This document shows, one piece after another, positions 1-6,735 of a DNA stretch of 32,439 bases. Origin of the DNA: Comamonadaceae bacterium (lineage in GTDB: Bacteria > Pseudomonadota > Gammaproteobacteria > Burkholderiales > Burkholderiaceae_C). Position numbers and translations under genes: made by a program. Each line of letters starts with the position of its first letter. Positions within the stretch are counted from its first letter, which is position 1. A model generated the notes under the pieces. That model had not been told where the DNA came from and searched no databases. It saw nothing but the letters and a program-made list of their open reading frames with translations. The DNA lies in contig CANGEG010000007.1 in NCBI GenBank assembly GCA_947452725.1, forward strand, positions 1-32,439. The letters are read 5' to 3'.

Positions 1-474
1 GTAGCCGGCCACATGATCAAAGGCATCGGCTTCGGAGATGTTTCGCCCTTGCTTGCCTATGATGACAGCCAGTTCCCCTTCCCAGTCGAGTGAGCCCGAG
101 ACCTTGGGGCAGATGATAGGCTGACCATGCGCTACTTGTGATCGCCACACGCGCAAAAAGATAGGAGGCTCCTCAGACAATTCTCGATGCATGCCCGCCG
201 CCAGAACTTCTTGATGGTGATCCATGTAGTTGCGAACGGCACAAACAATTTTTTCAGGCTTCGGAATAACCGGTAAAAATGTTATGTCGGCCAGTTTGAC
301 ATCAGCACTGTTGTTGGCCACATCGTCACTTGCCTTCAAATATGCATCTGAAGCAATGTAATCCAGTAAGGTGGGATATTGCGGCAGCGCCTTACCCAGG
401 TCAACGATGGCATCAGGGCCGACCAGGGCGCCCCAAGTTTCGCGGCCTTGGTGAATAAACGAGAGTAATTTCAT
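1..474 (-). CDS. FAH-family hydrolase/isomerase, 3' part cut by window edge
   Basis: The first 158 residues are present; the frame is open through base 1, so the C-terminus lies outside. The ATG at 474 is preceded by AAGGA. The segment GELAVIIGK (about residues 136-144) is the metal-ligand strand of the fumarylacetoacetate hydrolase fold, followed by the usual ADAFDHVAGY stretch. Family members use a divalent metal to hydrolyse, hydrate, isomerise or decarboxylate diketo or hydroxydienoic acids. It is 25 nt downstream of the VOC gene and probably co-transcribed with it and the GntR gene. That suggests a role after ring cleavage, for instance on a 2-hydroxymuconate- or fumarylpyruvate-like product. 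The family is firm; the substrate is inferred from neighbours only. Confidence 0.88.
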   Translation of the reverse strand, partial: MKLLSFIHQGRETWGALVGPDAIVDLGKALPQYPTLLDYIASDAYLKASDDVANNSADVKLADITFLPVIPKPEKIVCAVRNYMDHHQEVLAAGMHRELSEEPPIFLRVWRSQVAHGQPIICPKVSGSLDWEGELAVIIGKQGRNISEADAFDHVAGY

Positions 475-499
475 GGTGAGTCCTTGAGTAAATAAAGGG

Positions 500-1039
500 T
501 CAGTGCGCGCTAGCAAATTTTGCTTGCCATTGATCAATCGGCATGAAGCTGGGGTCACTTTTGCAAATAGCTTCGGTCACACGCAAAATGCTCTCATCGT
601 CCTGACTGAGGTCCAGCGGATCGCCGTGCGGCTGCGAAATATAAAAAGGCATATCCAGATAAATTTCCACGGTGTTGCCTTCCGGGTCTGCAAAGTACAC
701 CGACAATGCATTGCCATGGTTCAGTGGCAGCACTTTATTGGCGCCCAGTGCAACGGCCTTGTCTTTCAAGTCTCGCAGTGACTGGATGGAAGGAACCGCA
801 AATGACAGCTGCATCACGGTACTGAAGGTAGCTTCTACGGGACGGCCCCCCGCAATCACGAGCTGATGATGTTGATGCGGACTGGCGCTCAGGAATACCA
901 AGGGTGCCTTGAACGTCTTGCCTACACCCCGATCGGTCTCGACCAGACCGAAGACCGTTTTGTAGAAGTGCACCATTTTTTCGACATCGGTCACGTAGAT
1001 GCCGAAATGCGAGGGCGTAGGTTGACTGACTTTCAGCAT
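500..1039 (-). CDS. VOC superfamily protein (extradiol dioxygenase / glyoxalase-like)
   Basis: 179 residues. The ATG at 1039 was chosen over an upstream start because AGGAG sits 4 to 8 nt before it and the glyoxalase fold begins at once. It has the two beta-alpha-beta-beta-beta modules of the vicinal-oxygen-chelate fold. Candidate metal ligands are His11 (SHFGIYV), His58 (HHQLVI) and Glu126 (GNTVEIY), the usual His/His/Glu set. The DPEGNTVEIY motif is typical of catechol 2,3-dioxygenase-like proteins, but at about 180 residues it is a single-unit member, shorter than classical two-domain extradiol dioxygenases (about 300). It could be a dioxygenase, isomerase or hydrolase helper. It lies between the GntR regulator and the FAH gene on the same strand. 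Confidence 0.85.
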   Translation of the reverse strand: MLKVSQPTPSHFGIYVTDVEKMVHFYKTVFGLVETDRGVGKTFKAPLVFLSASPHQHHQLVIAGGRPVEATFSTVMQLSFAVPSIQSLRDLKDKAVALGANKVLPLNHGNALSVYFADPEGNTVEIYLDMPFYISQPHGDPLDLSQDDESILRVTEAICKSDPSFMPIDQWQAKFASAH

Positions 1040-1070
1040 GAGGGTCTCCTGTGGATAGTTTTTGTGTAGA

Positions 1071-1760
1071 TCAGCGACGTTGTTTGGCCTGCAAAGCAAA
1101 GGCCGCCATCACATTGGTCTGTGTGCTGCGAATGTGCTCCGATAACAAAACACAGGCAGTCTGACCGTCACGCCGAAGAACAGCCTTCATCAAAGTGCGA
1201 TGTTCTTCGTCTTTCTTTTTGGAGACCGTACGGTTGCGCGCGGCAAAGTGCCGATAGCGTTCTGCCTGGTCGAACAGGCTCATACTCCAAGACAGTTGAC
1301 GCTCAGATGGGCAAGCGGCAATCAACGCCATGTGAAAGTCCCGGTGACGCTGGCTCCACTCGCCATCAAGCACAACAGGGCCTTGGGGCAGACGTGACTC
1401 AATTTTTTCTAGTCGGTGAAATGCGGCCACGATCTGCGCCTCCCAAGCGTCATCGCCTGAGCTGATGGATTCAACCAAGGCCGGGATGTCCAGCATTAAA
1501 CGCATTTTGGTAATGTCGGCCAGATCGACCGGAGAAATGGGGGTGACCCTGAAGCCCCGTCGCTCGTCGGCCTTCACCAGACCTTCCTGGACCAACCGGC
1601 TCAAAGCTTCGCGCAGCGGGCTACTTGATATTCCGTACAGGGCTTGCAGCGAATCTAATTTGAGCCTTCCCTCAGGCTCATGCCGACCCGACAAAACATC
1701 TTGTCGCAGCAACTGAAATGCCCGTTCGGAGACAGTGATGTTGGCATTTATTTCTTGCAT
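1071..1760 (-). CDS. GntR-family (FCD domain) transcriptional regulator
   Basis: 229 residues from the ATG at 1760. Residues about 8-75 are the GntR winged helix-turn-helix (LKLDSLQALYG then SSPLREALSRLVQEGLV). The rest is an all-helical FCD effector domain that usually binds a carboxylic acid, often with a metal. Another ATG at 1778 is possible, but it falls inside a perfect 10-bp palindrome that looks like the operator, so 1760 is preferred. Neither start has a strong Shine-Dalgarno sequence. It is first in the operon with the VOC and FAH genes, so it probably represses itself and them until the substrate or an intermediate is present. The reading frame stays open to 1961, but that extension has no regulator-like sequence. 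Confidence 0.88.
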   Translation of the reverse strand: MQEINANITVSERAFQLLRQDVLSGRHEPEGRLKLDSLQALYGISSSPLREALSRLVQEGLVKADERRGFRVTPISPVDLADITKMRLMLDIPALVESISSGDDAWEAQIVAAFHRLEKIESRLPQGPVVLDGEWSQRHRDFHMALIAACPSERQLSWSMSLFDQAERYRHFAARNRTVSKKKDEEHRTLMKAVLRRDGQTACVLLSEHIRSTQTNVMAAFALQAKQRR

Positions 1761-1770
1761 GATTTTGAAA

Positions 1771-1780
1771 TTATGCATAA
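1771..1780. promoter_or_regulatory. Perfect palindrome, putative GntR operator
   Basis: TTATGCATAA is a perfect 10-bp palindrome starting 11 nt before the preferred start codon of the FCD/GntR gene, in an AT-rich context. Short AT-rich palindromes in their own leader are usual for this regulator family. Binding is inferred, not shown. Confidence 0.45.
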
Positions 1781-2279
1781 AAAAGAGATCGTGCACGCTA
1801 ACGTAAACCCCATGTAGCGATGCTCTTGGGCATTTTTTTGTCGCGAAAGCTACTGAACCGAGCGCGATGGTGCCACTCGCATCATTGGCTTTCGCCACGC
1901 AAGCAACGAAAAACGCAAGTTGTTCGGTGCCCGGCTGCAGGACAAATGAACTCTGCCACATTCAAGTGCTGGCGGCCATGCGTGCACCGCCACAGACAAG
2001 TGGCTGTGTGTGGGATTGCGAAAATGGGGATGATCGCCGGCTGAATGGCAAAGAGCTAAAGGCTAGGCTGGTGGCGGCACTCCAAAAGCGGGGCCGTCAC
2101 GCAGGTACCGCCACTAAGGAGCCGCTGGCCATTCGCATTGACCGCGATGTGCTCAGTGCCTTTCGCATCTCGGCCCCTGGCCGGCGCCTATGCGTGGTGC
2201 TTGATTGGGGGCACACACATCAGTGTGATTTGAAATTTGTTTTACGCGGTCATTTCACAGTATGTCTCACCCCAGAACC
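1779..2279. other. Non-coding gap of about 500 bp
   Basis: Separates the GntR operon from the end of the acyl-CoA operon. Apart from the BrnA-like remnant at 2044-2205 I see no convincing gene, RNA or strong terminator. The open frames here have no family resemblance and no ribosome-binding site. Confidence 0.5.
2044..2205 (+). pseudogene. Decayed BrnA-type antitoxin fragment
   Basis: The frame reads as a basic linker (QKRGRHAG) followed by TKEPLAIRIDRDVLSAFR and then SAPG. This closely resembles the ribbon-helix-helix core of BrnA antitoxins, where the usual wording is roughly TKEQVTIRIDxDVLxAFRATGPGW. After SAPG the expected GWQTRMN...LRDW tail is garbled: a VLDW remnant appears and bases between look deleted. 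There is no proper N-terminus, no ribosome-binding site and no BrnT toxin gene upstream, where it would normally sit. I read this as a relic of a lost toxin-antitoxin locus. The resemblance is from memory of the family. Confidence 0.45.
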
Positions 2280-2762
2280 TTACGACACGATGTAAGCCGC
2301 AGCCCCCGTTGACATCAAGCTGCCATCCGGACCAATAAACTCCATGCGCGCGGAGCCTACGCGCGAGCCGACACGCAGGCATTGGGCGTGGATGTCAAAA
2401 TAGTCACCAATGCCGGGGCGCAAATAGTCGATACGCAAGTCAATGGTGCCCAGCTTGGCAAAACGCTCCAAGCGTTTGGCAGGCGACTCGTCCATGTGCT
2501 TGGCAGCCAAGGAAGCCATCACCGCCGCACTGCCGATGGCGTCGAGCACGGCACTGATGACGCCCCCGTGAATGCGGTTGTAATCAAAGTGCCCAACCAG
2601 CTCAGGCTGCATGACGATGCGGGCCGTGACGCCATCTGGCGTCACGCTCGTCAGCTTCAAACCCAGGGTCTTATTAAAGACTATTTTTTCTTCGTAAATT
2701 TGGCGAAAACCTTCCAGGTACTCAGGCTCCAAAATGACAGGGGGCGCGGTGCGATGAGACAT
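2280..2762 (-). CDS. PaaI-family hotdog-fold thioesterase
   Basis: 160 residues, the normal length for the family. The hotdog signature is clear: NRIHGGVISAVLDAIGSAA at about residues 62-80, with His65-Gly66-Gly67 and Asp74 in the active-site helix. Such enzymes hydrolyse acyl- or aryl-CoA thioesters in the cytoplasm, often releasing CoA from dead-end intermediates. It is the last gene of the minus-strand acyl-CoA operon, 23 nt after the crotonase gene. This suggests the pathway either ends in a free acid or needs protection from CoA trapping. The chain length used cannot be told from sequence. Confidence 0.87.
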   Translation of the reverse strand: MSHRTAPPVILEPEYLEGFRQIYEEKIVFNKTLGLKLTSVTPDGVTARIVMQPELVGHFDYNRIHGGVISAVLDAIGSAAVMASLAAKHMDESPAKRLERFAKLGTIDLRIDYLRPGIGDYFDIHAQCLRVGSRVGSARMEFIGPDGSLMSTGAAAYIVS

Positions 2763-2785
2763 GCAAGGAGATTCTCTCGTTTAAT

Positions 2786-3550
2786 TTACAGCTTAGAAAA
2801 ATCGGGTTTACGTTTTTCCATGAAGGCACCAAAGGCTTCTTTGGCGGCCGGTTCACTCAGCATTCGACCAAAACTTGCACCTTCCAGGTCCATTTGAGCG
2901 AGCACCTCTTGGGTTTGCCCGCCCTTCATCAACCGCTTTGTTGCAATCAAAGACGACAGCGGTTTGGCGGCCAGTTTGCGCGCCTGGGTTTGGGCCATGG
3001 CATTGACTTCGGTGGGCGGAACCACGCGATTGACCAAGCCCACTTCTTGGGCGGCCTCCGCATAAAACGGTTCACCCAGCAGTAACGCCTCGGCAGCGCG
3101 GTGATAACCGAACATGCGCGGCGCCAACAGGCTGGAAGCCGCTTCGGGGCACAGACCCAAATTCACAAACGGCATGGAGAAAGCGGCATTGTCACCAGCG
3201 TACACCAAGTCGCAATGAAACAGCAGCGTGGTACCAATGCCAACTGCAGGGCCAGCCACGGCTGCGACCAGGGGCTTTTCAAGCGCCGCAATGCCGCGCA
3301 AAAAACGGAACACGTTGGACTCTTTAGTGGAAGGCGGTTGATTCAGAAAATCACCGATGTCATTGCCTGCACTGAAAATCGTTTCGTGGCCTTGGATTAA
3401 GACTACGCGCACAGCCGCGTCGCTGCGGGCTTGATCCACAGCATCGGCCATCACGCCGTACATGGCGGCGGTGATGGAGTTCTTTTTGTCGAGGCGGTTG
3501 AAGGTGATGGTCATCACACCATCGTCCACGTGAGTCAGGATGTCAGACAT
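2786..3550 (-). CDS. Crotonase-family protein, likely enoyl-CoA isomerase type
   Basis: 254 residues; start supported by AAGGA upstream. The crotonase fold is evident: ITFNRLDKKNSI near the N-terminus, the oxyanion-hole segment SAGNDIGDF (about 60-68) and AGPAVGIGTTLLFHCDL (99-115). The two glutamates used by enoyl-CoA hydratases are missing: by my alignment the first is Thr108 and the second falls at Phe128. Instead there is LCPEAASS (133-140), with Glu136 where delta3,delta2-enoyl-CoA isomerases carry their PEGCSS glutamate. An isomerase-like reaction is therefore more likely than hydration. It sits between the DUF2147 and thioesterase genes in the acyl-CoA operon. Confidence 0.88.
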   Translation of the reverse strand: MSDILTHVDDGVMTITFNRLDKKNSITAAMYGVMADAVDQARSDAAVRVVLIQGHETIFSAGNDIGDFLNQPPSTKESNVFRFLRGIAALEKPLVAAVAGPAVGIGTTLLFHCDLVYAGDNAAFSMPFVNLGLCPEAASSLLAPRMFGYHRAAEALLLGEPFYAEAAQEVGLVNRVVPPTEVNAMAQTQARKLAAKPLSSLIATKRLMKGGQTQEVLAQMDLEGASFGRMLSEPAAKEAFGAFMEKRKPDFSKL

Positions 3551-3600
3551 TTTGGGTTTCCTTAAGGGGTAGGGCTTAGGCTTTAGCTTTCACGCCAATT

Positions 3601-4044
3601 TCAGTTCACGCGAATCCAGGTCTGGGTGCGGCCCAGAATGGGCGCACCAATGTAGCCGCGCACCTCCATCTTTTTACCACCATCCACTGGGGTCAGGCGC
3701 AGGCTGTAGTTCTTGCCGTTGTTGGGGTCCAGTATTTTTCCGTCTTCCCAAACATCTTTGCCATCGGCTTTTTTACCGCCGCGGATGATTTCCATACCGA
3801 TCTTTGGCTTGCCTTTGCGGTCATCGGTGCAGGCCACGCAAAGCGGTTCTTCGTCAGGCACGGACAACAGTGACTTTTCCACCACACCAGACAAGGCGCC
3901 GGCCGCGTTCAGGCTGATGCGCACCTCGCCTTTGGGCTTCTTGGTTTCGTCGTCAATCGTGTGCCAGGTACCGATCGGCGTCATTTGCGCAGCCGCGTGG
4001 CCGCACAGCAAGGCCACAAGACCCATCAGGGCTAATTTAGTCAT
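3601..4044 (-). CDS. DUF2147 family exported protein
   Basis: 147 residues. The N-terminus MTKLALMGLVALLCGHAAAQ is a typical Sec signal peptide with a likely cut after AAA, so the mature protein of about 128 residues should be periplasmic. The body has the DUF2147 layout: GTWHTIDDETKKPKGEVRI, a CVAC pair, KIGMEIIRG, WEDGKILDPNNGKNYSLRL, and a C-terminal GxxxLGRTQTWIR strand. It is probably a small beta-barrel of lipocalin-like shape; no biochemical function is established that I know of. AGGA precedes the ATG. It is in the middle of an acyl-CoA catabolic operon (34 nt after the dehydrogenase, 50 nt before the crotonase), which hints at a hydrophobic ligand. Confidence 0.85.
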   Translation of the reverse strand: MTKLALMGLVALLCGHAAAQMTPIGTWHTIDDETKKPKGEVRISLNAAGALSGVVEKSLLSVPDEEPLCVACTDDRKGKPKIGMEIIRGGKKADGKDVWEDGKILDPNNGKNYSLRLTPVDGGKKMEVRGYIGAPILGRTQTWIRVN

Positions 4045-4078
4045 GGTCGTTTCCTGTAGGTTACAAGTTCAAACGGGT

Positions 4079-5890
4079 TCAAGCCAAAGCAGCATCGGTA
4101 TCCATCAGCACTTCACTGCCTGAACGGGCGCTGCGAATCAGGCCGGCGGTTTCAGGCAGCAAGCGAGCAAAATAAAAACGCGCCGTTTGCAATTTGGCTT
4201 TGTAGAACGGGTCGGGGCGCTGAGCTGCAGCCTCGGCCTTGGCAATTTCAGCCAAGGCCACTTGAGCCATGCGCACCCAGAAATACGAAAACACCATGTG
4301 CCCGGCCACACGCAAATAATCGACCGAGGCGGCGCCGACTTCGTCGGCATTGCTCATGGCTTTCATACCCAGTTCGGTGGTCAGCTGAGTGACTTTTTGC
4401 CCAATGTCGGCCAGTGGCTGAATGAACTCGGCCATCGCTTCGTTGCCCATTTCGGCTTTAACCAAGGCTTCAATTTGCTTGCCGAATTTTTTCAGCGACG
4501 CGCCTTGGTTGCCCAGCACTTTGCGGCCCAGCAAGTCCAGCGACTGGATGCCATTGGTACCTTCGTAAATCATATTGATCCGGGCGTCGCGCACATGCTG
4601 CTCCATGCCCCACTCTTTGATGTACCCGTGGCCGCCAAACACCTGCTGGCATTGGGTGGTGGCGATGTAGCCGTTGTCGGTCAAAAAGGCTTTGACAATG
4701 GGCGTGAGCAGGGCCAGTATGTCGGCGCTTTCGCTGCGCACAGCCTCGTCGGGGTGATGCAGCTCTTTGTCGAGCAACAAGGCGCAGTAGCAGGCCAAGG
4801 CACGGCCACCTTCAGCGTACGCTTTGGCGGTCAACAGCATGCGGCGCACATCGGGGTGCACGATGATCGGGTCAGCAGGCTGACCGGGCGCCTTCACGCC
4901 GCTGAGCGAGCGCATTTGCACGCGGTCTTTGGCATACTGCAGCGCGTTTTGCAAAGCCACCTCGGTCAGGCCGAGAGACTGGTTGCCCACGCCCAAGCGC
5001 GCGCCATTCATCATCACAAACATGGCGGCCAAACCCTTGTTGGGTTGACCCACCATCACACCGCTTGCGCCGTCCAGCACCATCTGGCAAGTGGCGTTGC
5101 CGTGGATGCCCATTTTGTGCTCCAGGCCACCACAGTAAATACCATTGCGCTCGCCCAAAGTGCCGTCCGCCTGCACCTGAAATTTGGGCACCAAGAACAA
5201 GCTGATGCCTTTGTTGCCGGCAGGTGCATCAGGCAGACGGGCCAGCACAAGGTGCACGATGTTGGGCGCCAGATCGTGCTCGCCCGCACTGATGAAAATC
5301 TTGGCACCGCTCAAGCGGTAACTTCCATCGACCTGCGGCTCGGCCTTGGTTCGCAGCAAACCCAGATCGGTGCCGCAATGGGGCTCGGTCAGGCACATGG
5401 TGCCTGTCCATTCCCCGCTTGAGAGCTTGGGCAGGTACAGCTCTTTTTGTGCGTCAGTGCCATGGGCATGCAAACAGGCGTAAGCCCCATGCGACAGGCC
5501 AGGGTACATGGTCCATGCTTGGTTGGCTGAGTTGAGCATTTCAAAAAAACATTGATTCACCACCTGCGGCAGGCCTTGCCCCCCGAACTGCGGATCGCCA
5601 CTGAGCGCTGGCCAACCGCCCGCCACGTACTGTTGGTAAGCCGCCTTGAAGCCTGTGGGCGGCGTGACCTCGTGGGTTGTACGGTCCAGCAAGCAGCCTT
5701 CGGTGTCGCCAGAAATATTGAGCGGGAACACCACTTCGGAGGCGAACTTGCCGCCTTCTTCGAGCACAGCATTGACCGTATCGGCATCGGTGTCGACAAA
5801 CAAAGGCAACGCTTTGAGCTCATCGCCAAGGTGCAGCAACTCGTGAAGCACAAATTGCATATCGCGCAAAGGTGGGTTGTAAACAGGCAT
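4079..5890 (-). CDS. Acyl-CoA dehydrogenase, long C-terminally extended type
   Basis: 603 residues, far longer than the usual 380 to 400. It belongs to the extended group that includes DmdC (3-methylmercaptopropionyl-CoA dehydrogenase) and similar FadE-like enzymes. Visible are the N-terminal helical domain, MCLTEPHCGTDLG (165-177) and SGAKIFISAGEHD of the flavin-binding beta domain, and the C-terminal helical domain with QVFGGHGYIKEWG (416-428). MIYEGTNGIQ (440-449) carries the probable catalytic base Glu443. A further domain of about 120 residues follows. It oxidises acyl-CoA to trans-2-enoyl-CoA using FAD and passes electrons to ETF. GGAG lies 5 nt before the ATG. It follows the TetR gene by 30 nt. 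Substrate length is unknown. Confidence 0.92.
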   Translation of the reverse strand: MPVYNPPLRDMQFVLHELLHLGDELKALPLFVDTDADTVNAVLEEGGKFASEVVFPLNISGDTEGCLLDRTTHEVTPPTGFKAAYQQYVAGGWPALSGDPQFGGQGLPQVVNQCFFEMLNSANQAWTMYPGLSHGAYACLHAHGTDAQKELYLPKLSSGEWTGTMCLTEPHCGTDLGLLRTKAEPQVDGSYRLSGAKIFISAGEHDLAPNIVHLVLARLPDAPAGNKGISLFLVPKFQVQADGTLGERNGIYCGGLEHKMGIHGNATCQMVLDGASGVMVGQPNKGLAAMFVMMNGARLGVGNQSLGLTEVALQNALQYAKDRVQMRSLSGVKAPGQPADPIIVHPDVRRMLLTAKAYAEGGRALACYCALLLDKELHHPDEAVRSESADILALLTPIVKAFLTDNGYIATTQCQQVFGGHGYIKEWGMEQHVRDARINMIYEGTNGIQSLDLLGRKVLGNQGASLKKFGKQIEALVKAEMGNEAMAEFIQPLADIGQKVTQLTTELGMKAMSNADEVGAASVDYLRVAGHMVFSYFWVRMAQVALAEIAKAEAAAQRPDPFYKAKLQTARFYFARLLPETAGLIRSARSGSEVLMDTDAALA

Positions 5891-5920
5891 AGGAACTCCG
5901 AATGAAATGGAAAACAGGAA

Positions 5921-6583
5921 TCAACGAGAAACGGTGGGTATGTAGCGCGTGCAAATTTGCGCAAACCCCTTGCGAGCACGCTCAGGTGCACCGGGGTTGC
6001 GCAAGAAACGAGCTTCGTAATGCAAGGCCAAAATGAGACCGTGAATTTCAAACGCGATTTGCTGCGAATCGGCTTGCGGGTCGAGCTGTTGCAAGCTTTG
6101 CGCGATCTCAATGGCACGGCGCAAGGCCGACTGCCAGGTATTGACGGTAGAGGCCAGCGCATCTCGCACCGGCCCGGGCCGATCGTCAAACTCCACCGCG
6201 CCGCTGATGTAGATGCAACCGGAGTCGATCTCAGTCGATGTGCGCTGCATCCAGTTGTCAAACAAGGCTGTGAGGCGCGGCAAGCCGCGCTCTTGCTGCA
6301 GCGCGGGGTAGAACACCTCGCTCTCAAAGCGATCGTGGTATTCGCGGATAACGGAAATTTGCAATTCTTCGCGCGAGCCGAAGTGTGCGAACACGCCCGA
6401 CTTGCTCATGCCCGTGACCTCGGCCAAAGCGCCAATAGACAAGCCCTCTAATCCAATTTGTGCAGCCAGGCCTAAAGCCGCCTCCACAATCGCTGCCTTG
6501 GTTTGCCGGCCTTTGTGCAAGACACGCCCAGCCCCTTCTGCACGAAGCGGAACGATGGAAATAGGAGTGGGTGCTGTGGCCAT
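5921..6583 (-). CDS. TetR/AcrR-family transcriptional regulator
   Basis: 220 residues from the ATG at 6583; a TTG three codons upstream is the alternative. The N-terminal HTH is clear (LSIGALAEVTGMSKSGVFAHF, then GSREELQ), ending about residue 75, followed by a helical ligand domain with a TetR_C-like region (IDSGCIYISGAVEFDDRPGPVRDAL). It is first in the operon with the acyl-CoA dehydrogenase, DUF2147, crotonase and thioesterase genes. The perfect palindrome at 6596-6609, just upstream, is its probable operator. An acyl-CoA or free fatty acid is the likely inducer, by analogy with other TetR regulators of beta-oxidation; that is inference. Confidence 0.9.
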   Translation of the reverse strand: MATAPTPISIVPLRAEGAGRVLHKGRQTKAAIVEAALGLAAQIGLEGLSIGALAEVTGMSKSGVFAHFGSREELQISVIREYHDRFESEVFYPALQQERGLPRLTALFDNWMQRTSTEIDSGCIYISGAVEFDDRPGPVRDALASTVNTWQSALRRAIEIAQSLQQLDPQADSQQIAFEIHGLILALHYEARFLRNPGAPERARKGFAQICTRYIPTVSR

Positions 6584-6595
6584 GGGTTTCAAAAA

Positions 6596-6609
6596 AGAAC
6601 GATCGTTCT
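6596..6609. promoter_or_regulatory. Perfect 14-bp palindrome, putative TetR operator
   Basis: AGAACGATCGTTCT is self-complementary over 14 bp and ends 12 nt upstream of the ATG of the TetR gene. Length, symmetry and position suit an autoregulatory operator. Bound protein would block transcription of the whole five-gene operon. Confidence 0.65.
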
Positions 6610-6683
6610 ATTCTGCACGAAAATCTCTGGCTTTTCAGCGCCACCCAGATCAGGGTTTATTCTAAGTGGCGTCTTAATCAAGC

Positions 6684-6712
6684 ACCGGCGTGCAACTTGC
6701 GCGCACGCCGGT
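6684..6712 (-). terminator. Strong hairpin downstream of the FAH hydrolase gene
   Basis: ACCGGCGTGC and GCACGCCGGT form a perfect 10-bp GC-rich stem with a 9-nt loop, 23 nt beyond the stop codon of the minus-strand FAH gene. A good U-tract is missing on both strands, so it may be a weak terminator or an mRNA 3'-end stabiliser rather than a classical intrinsic terminator. Confidence 0.5.
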
Positions 6713-6735
6713 TTCAAACGGGCTGACTTAAAAGC

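Noticed and set aside
4187-5422. Long plus-strand open frame of 411 codons
   Set aside because: Antisense shadow of the acyl-CoA dehydrogenase gene; rich in His and Gln as expected from reading GC-biased codons backwards, with no family motif and no ribosome-binding site.
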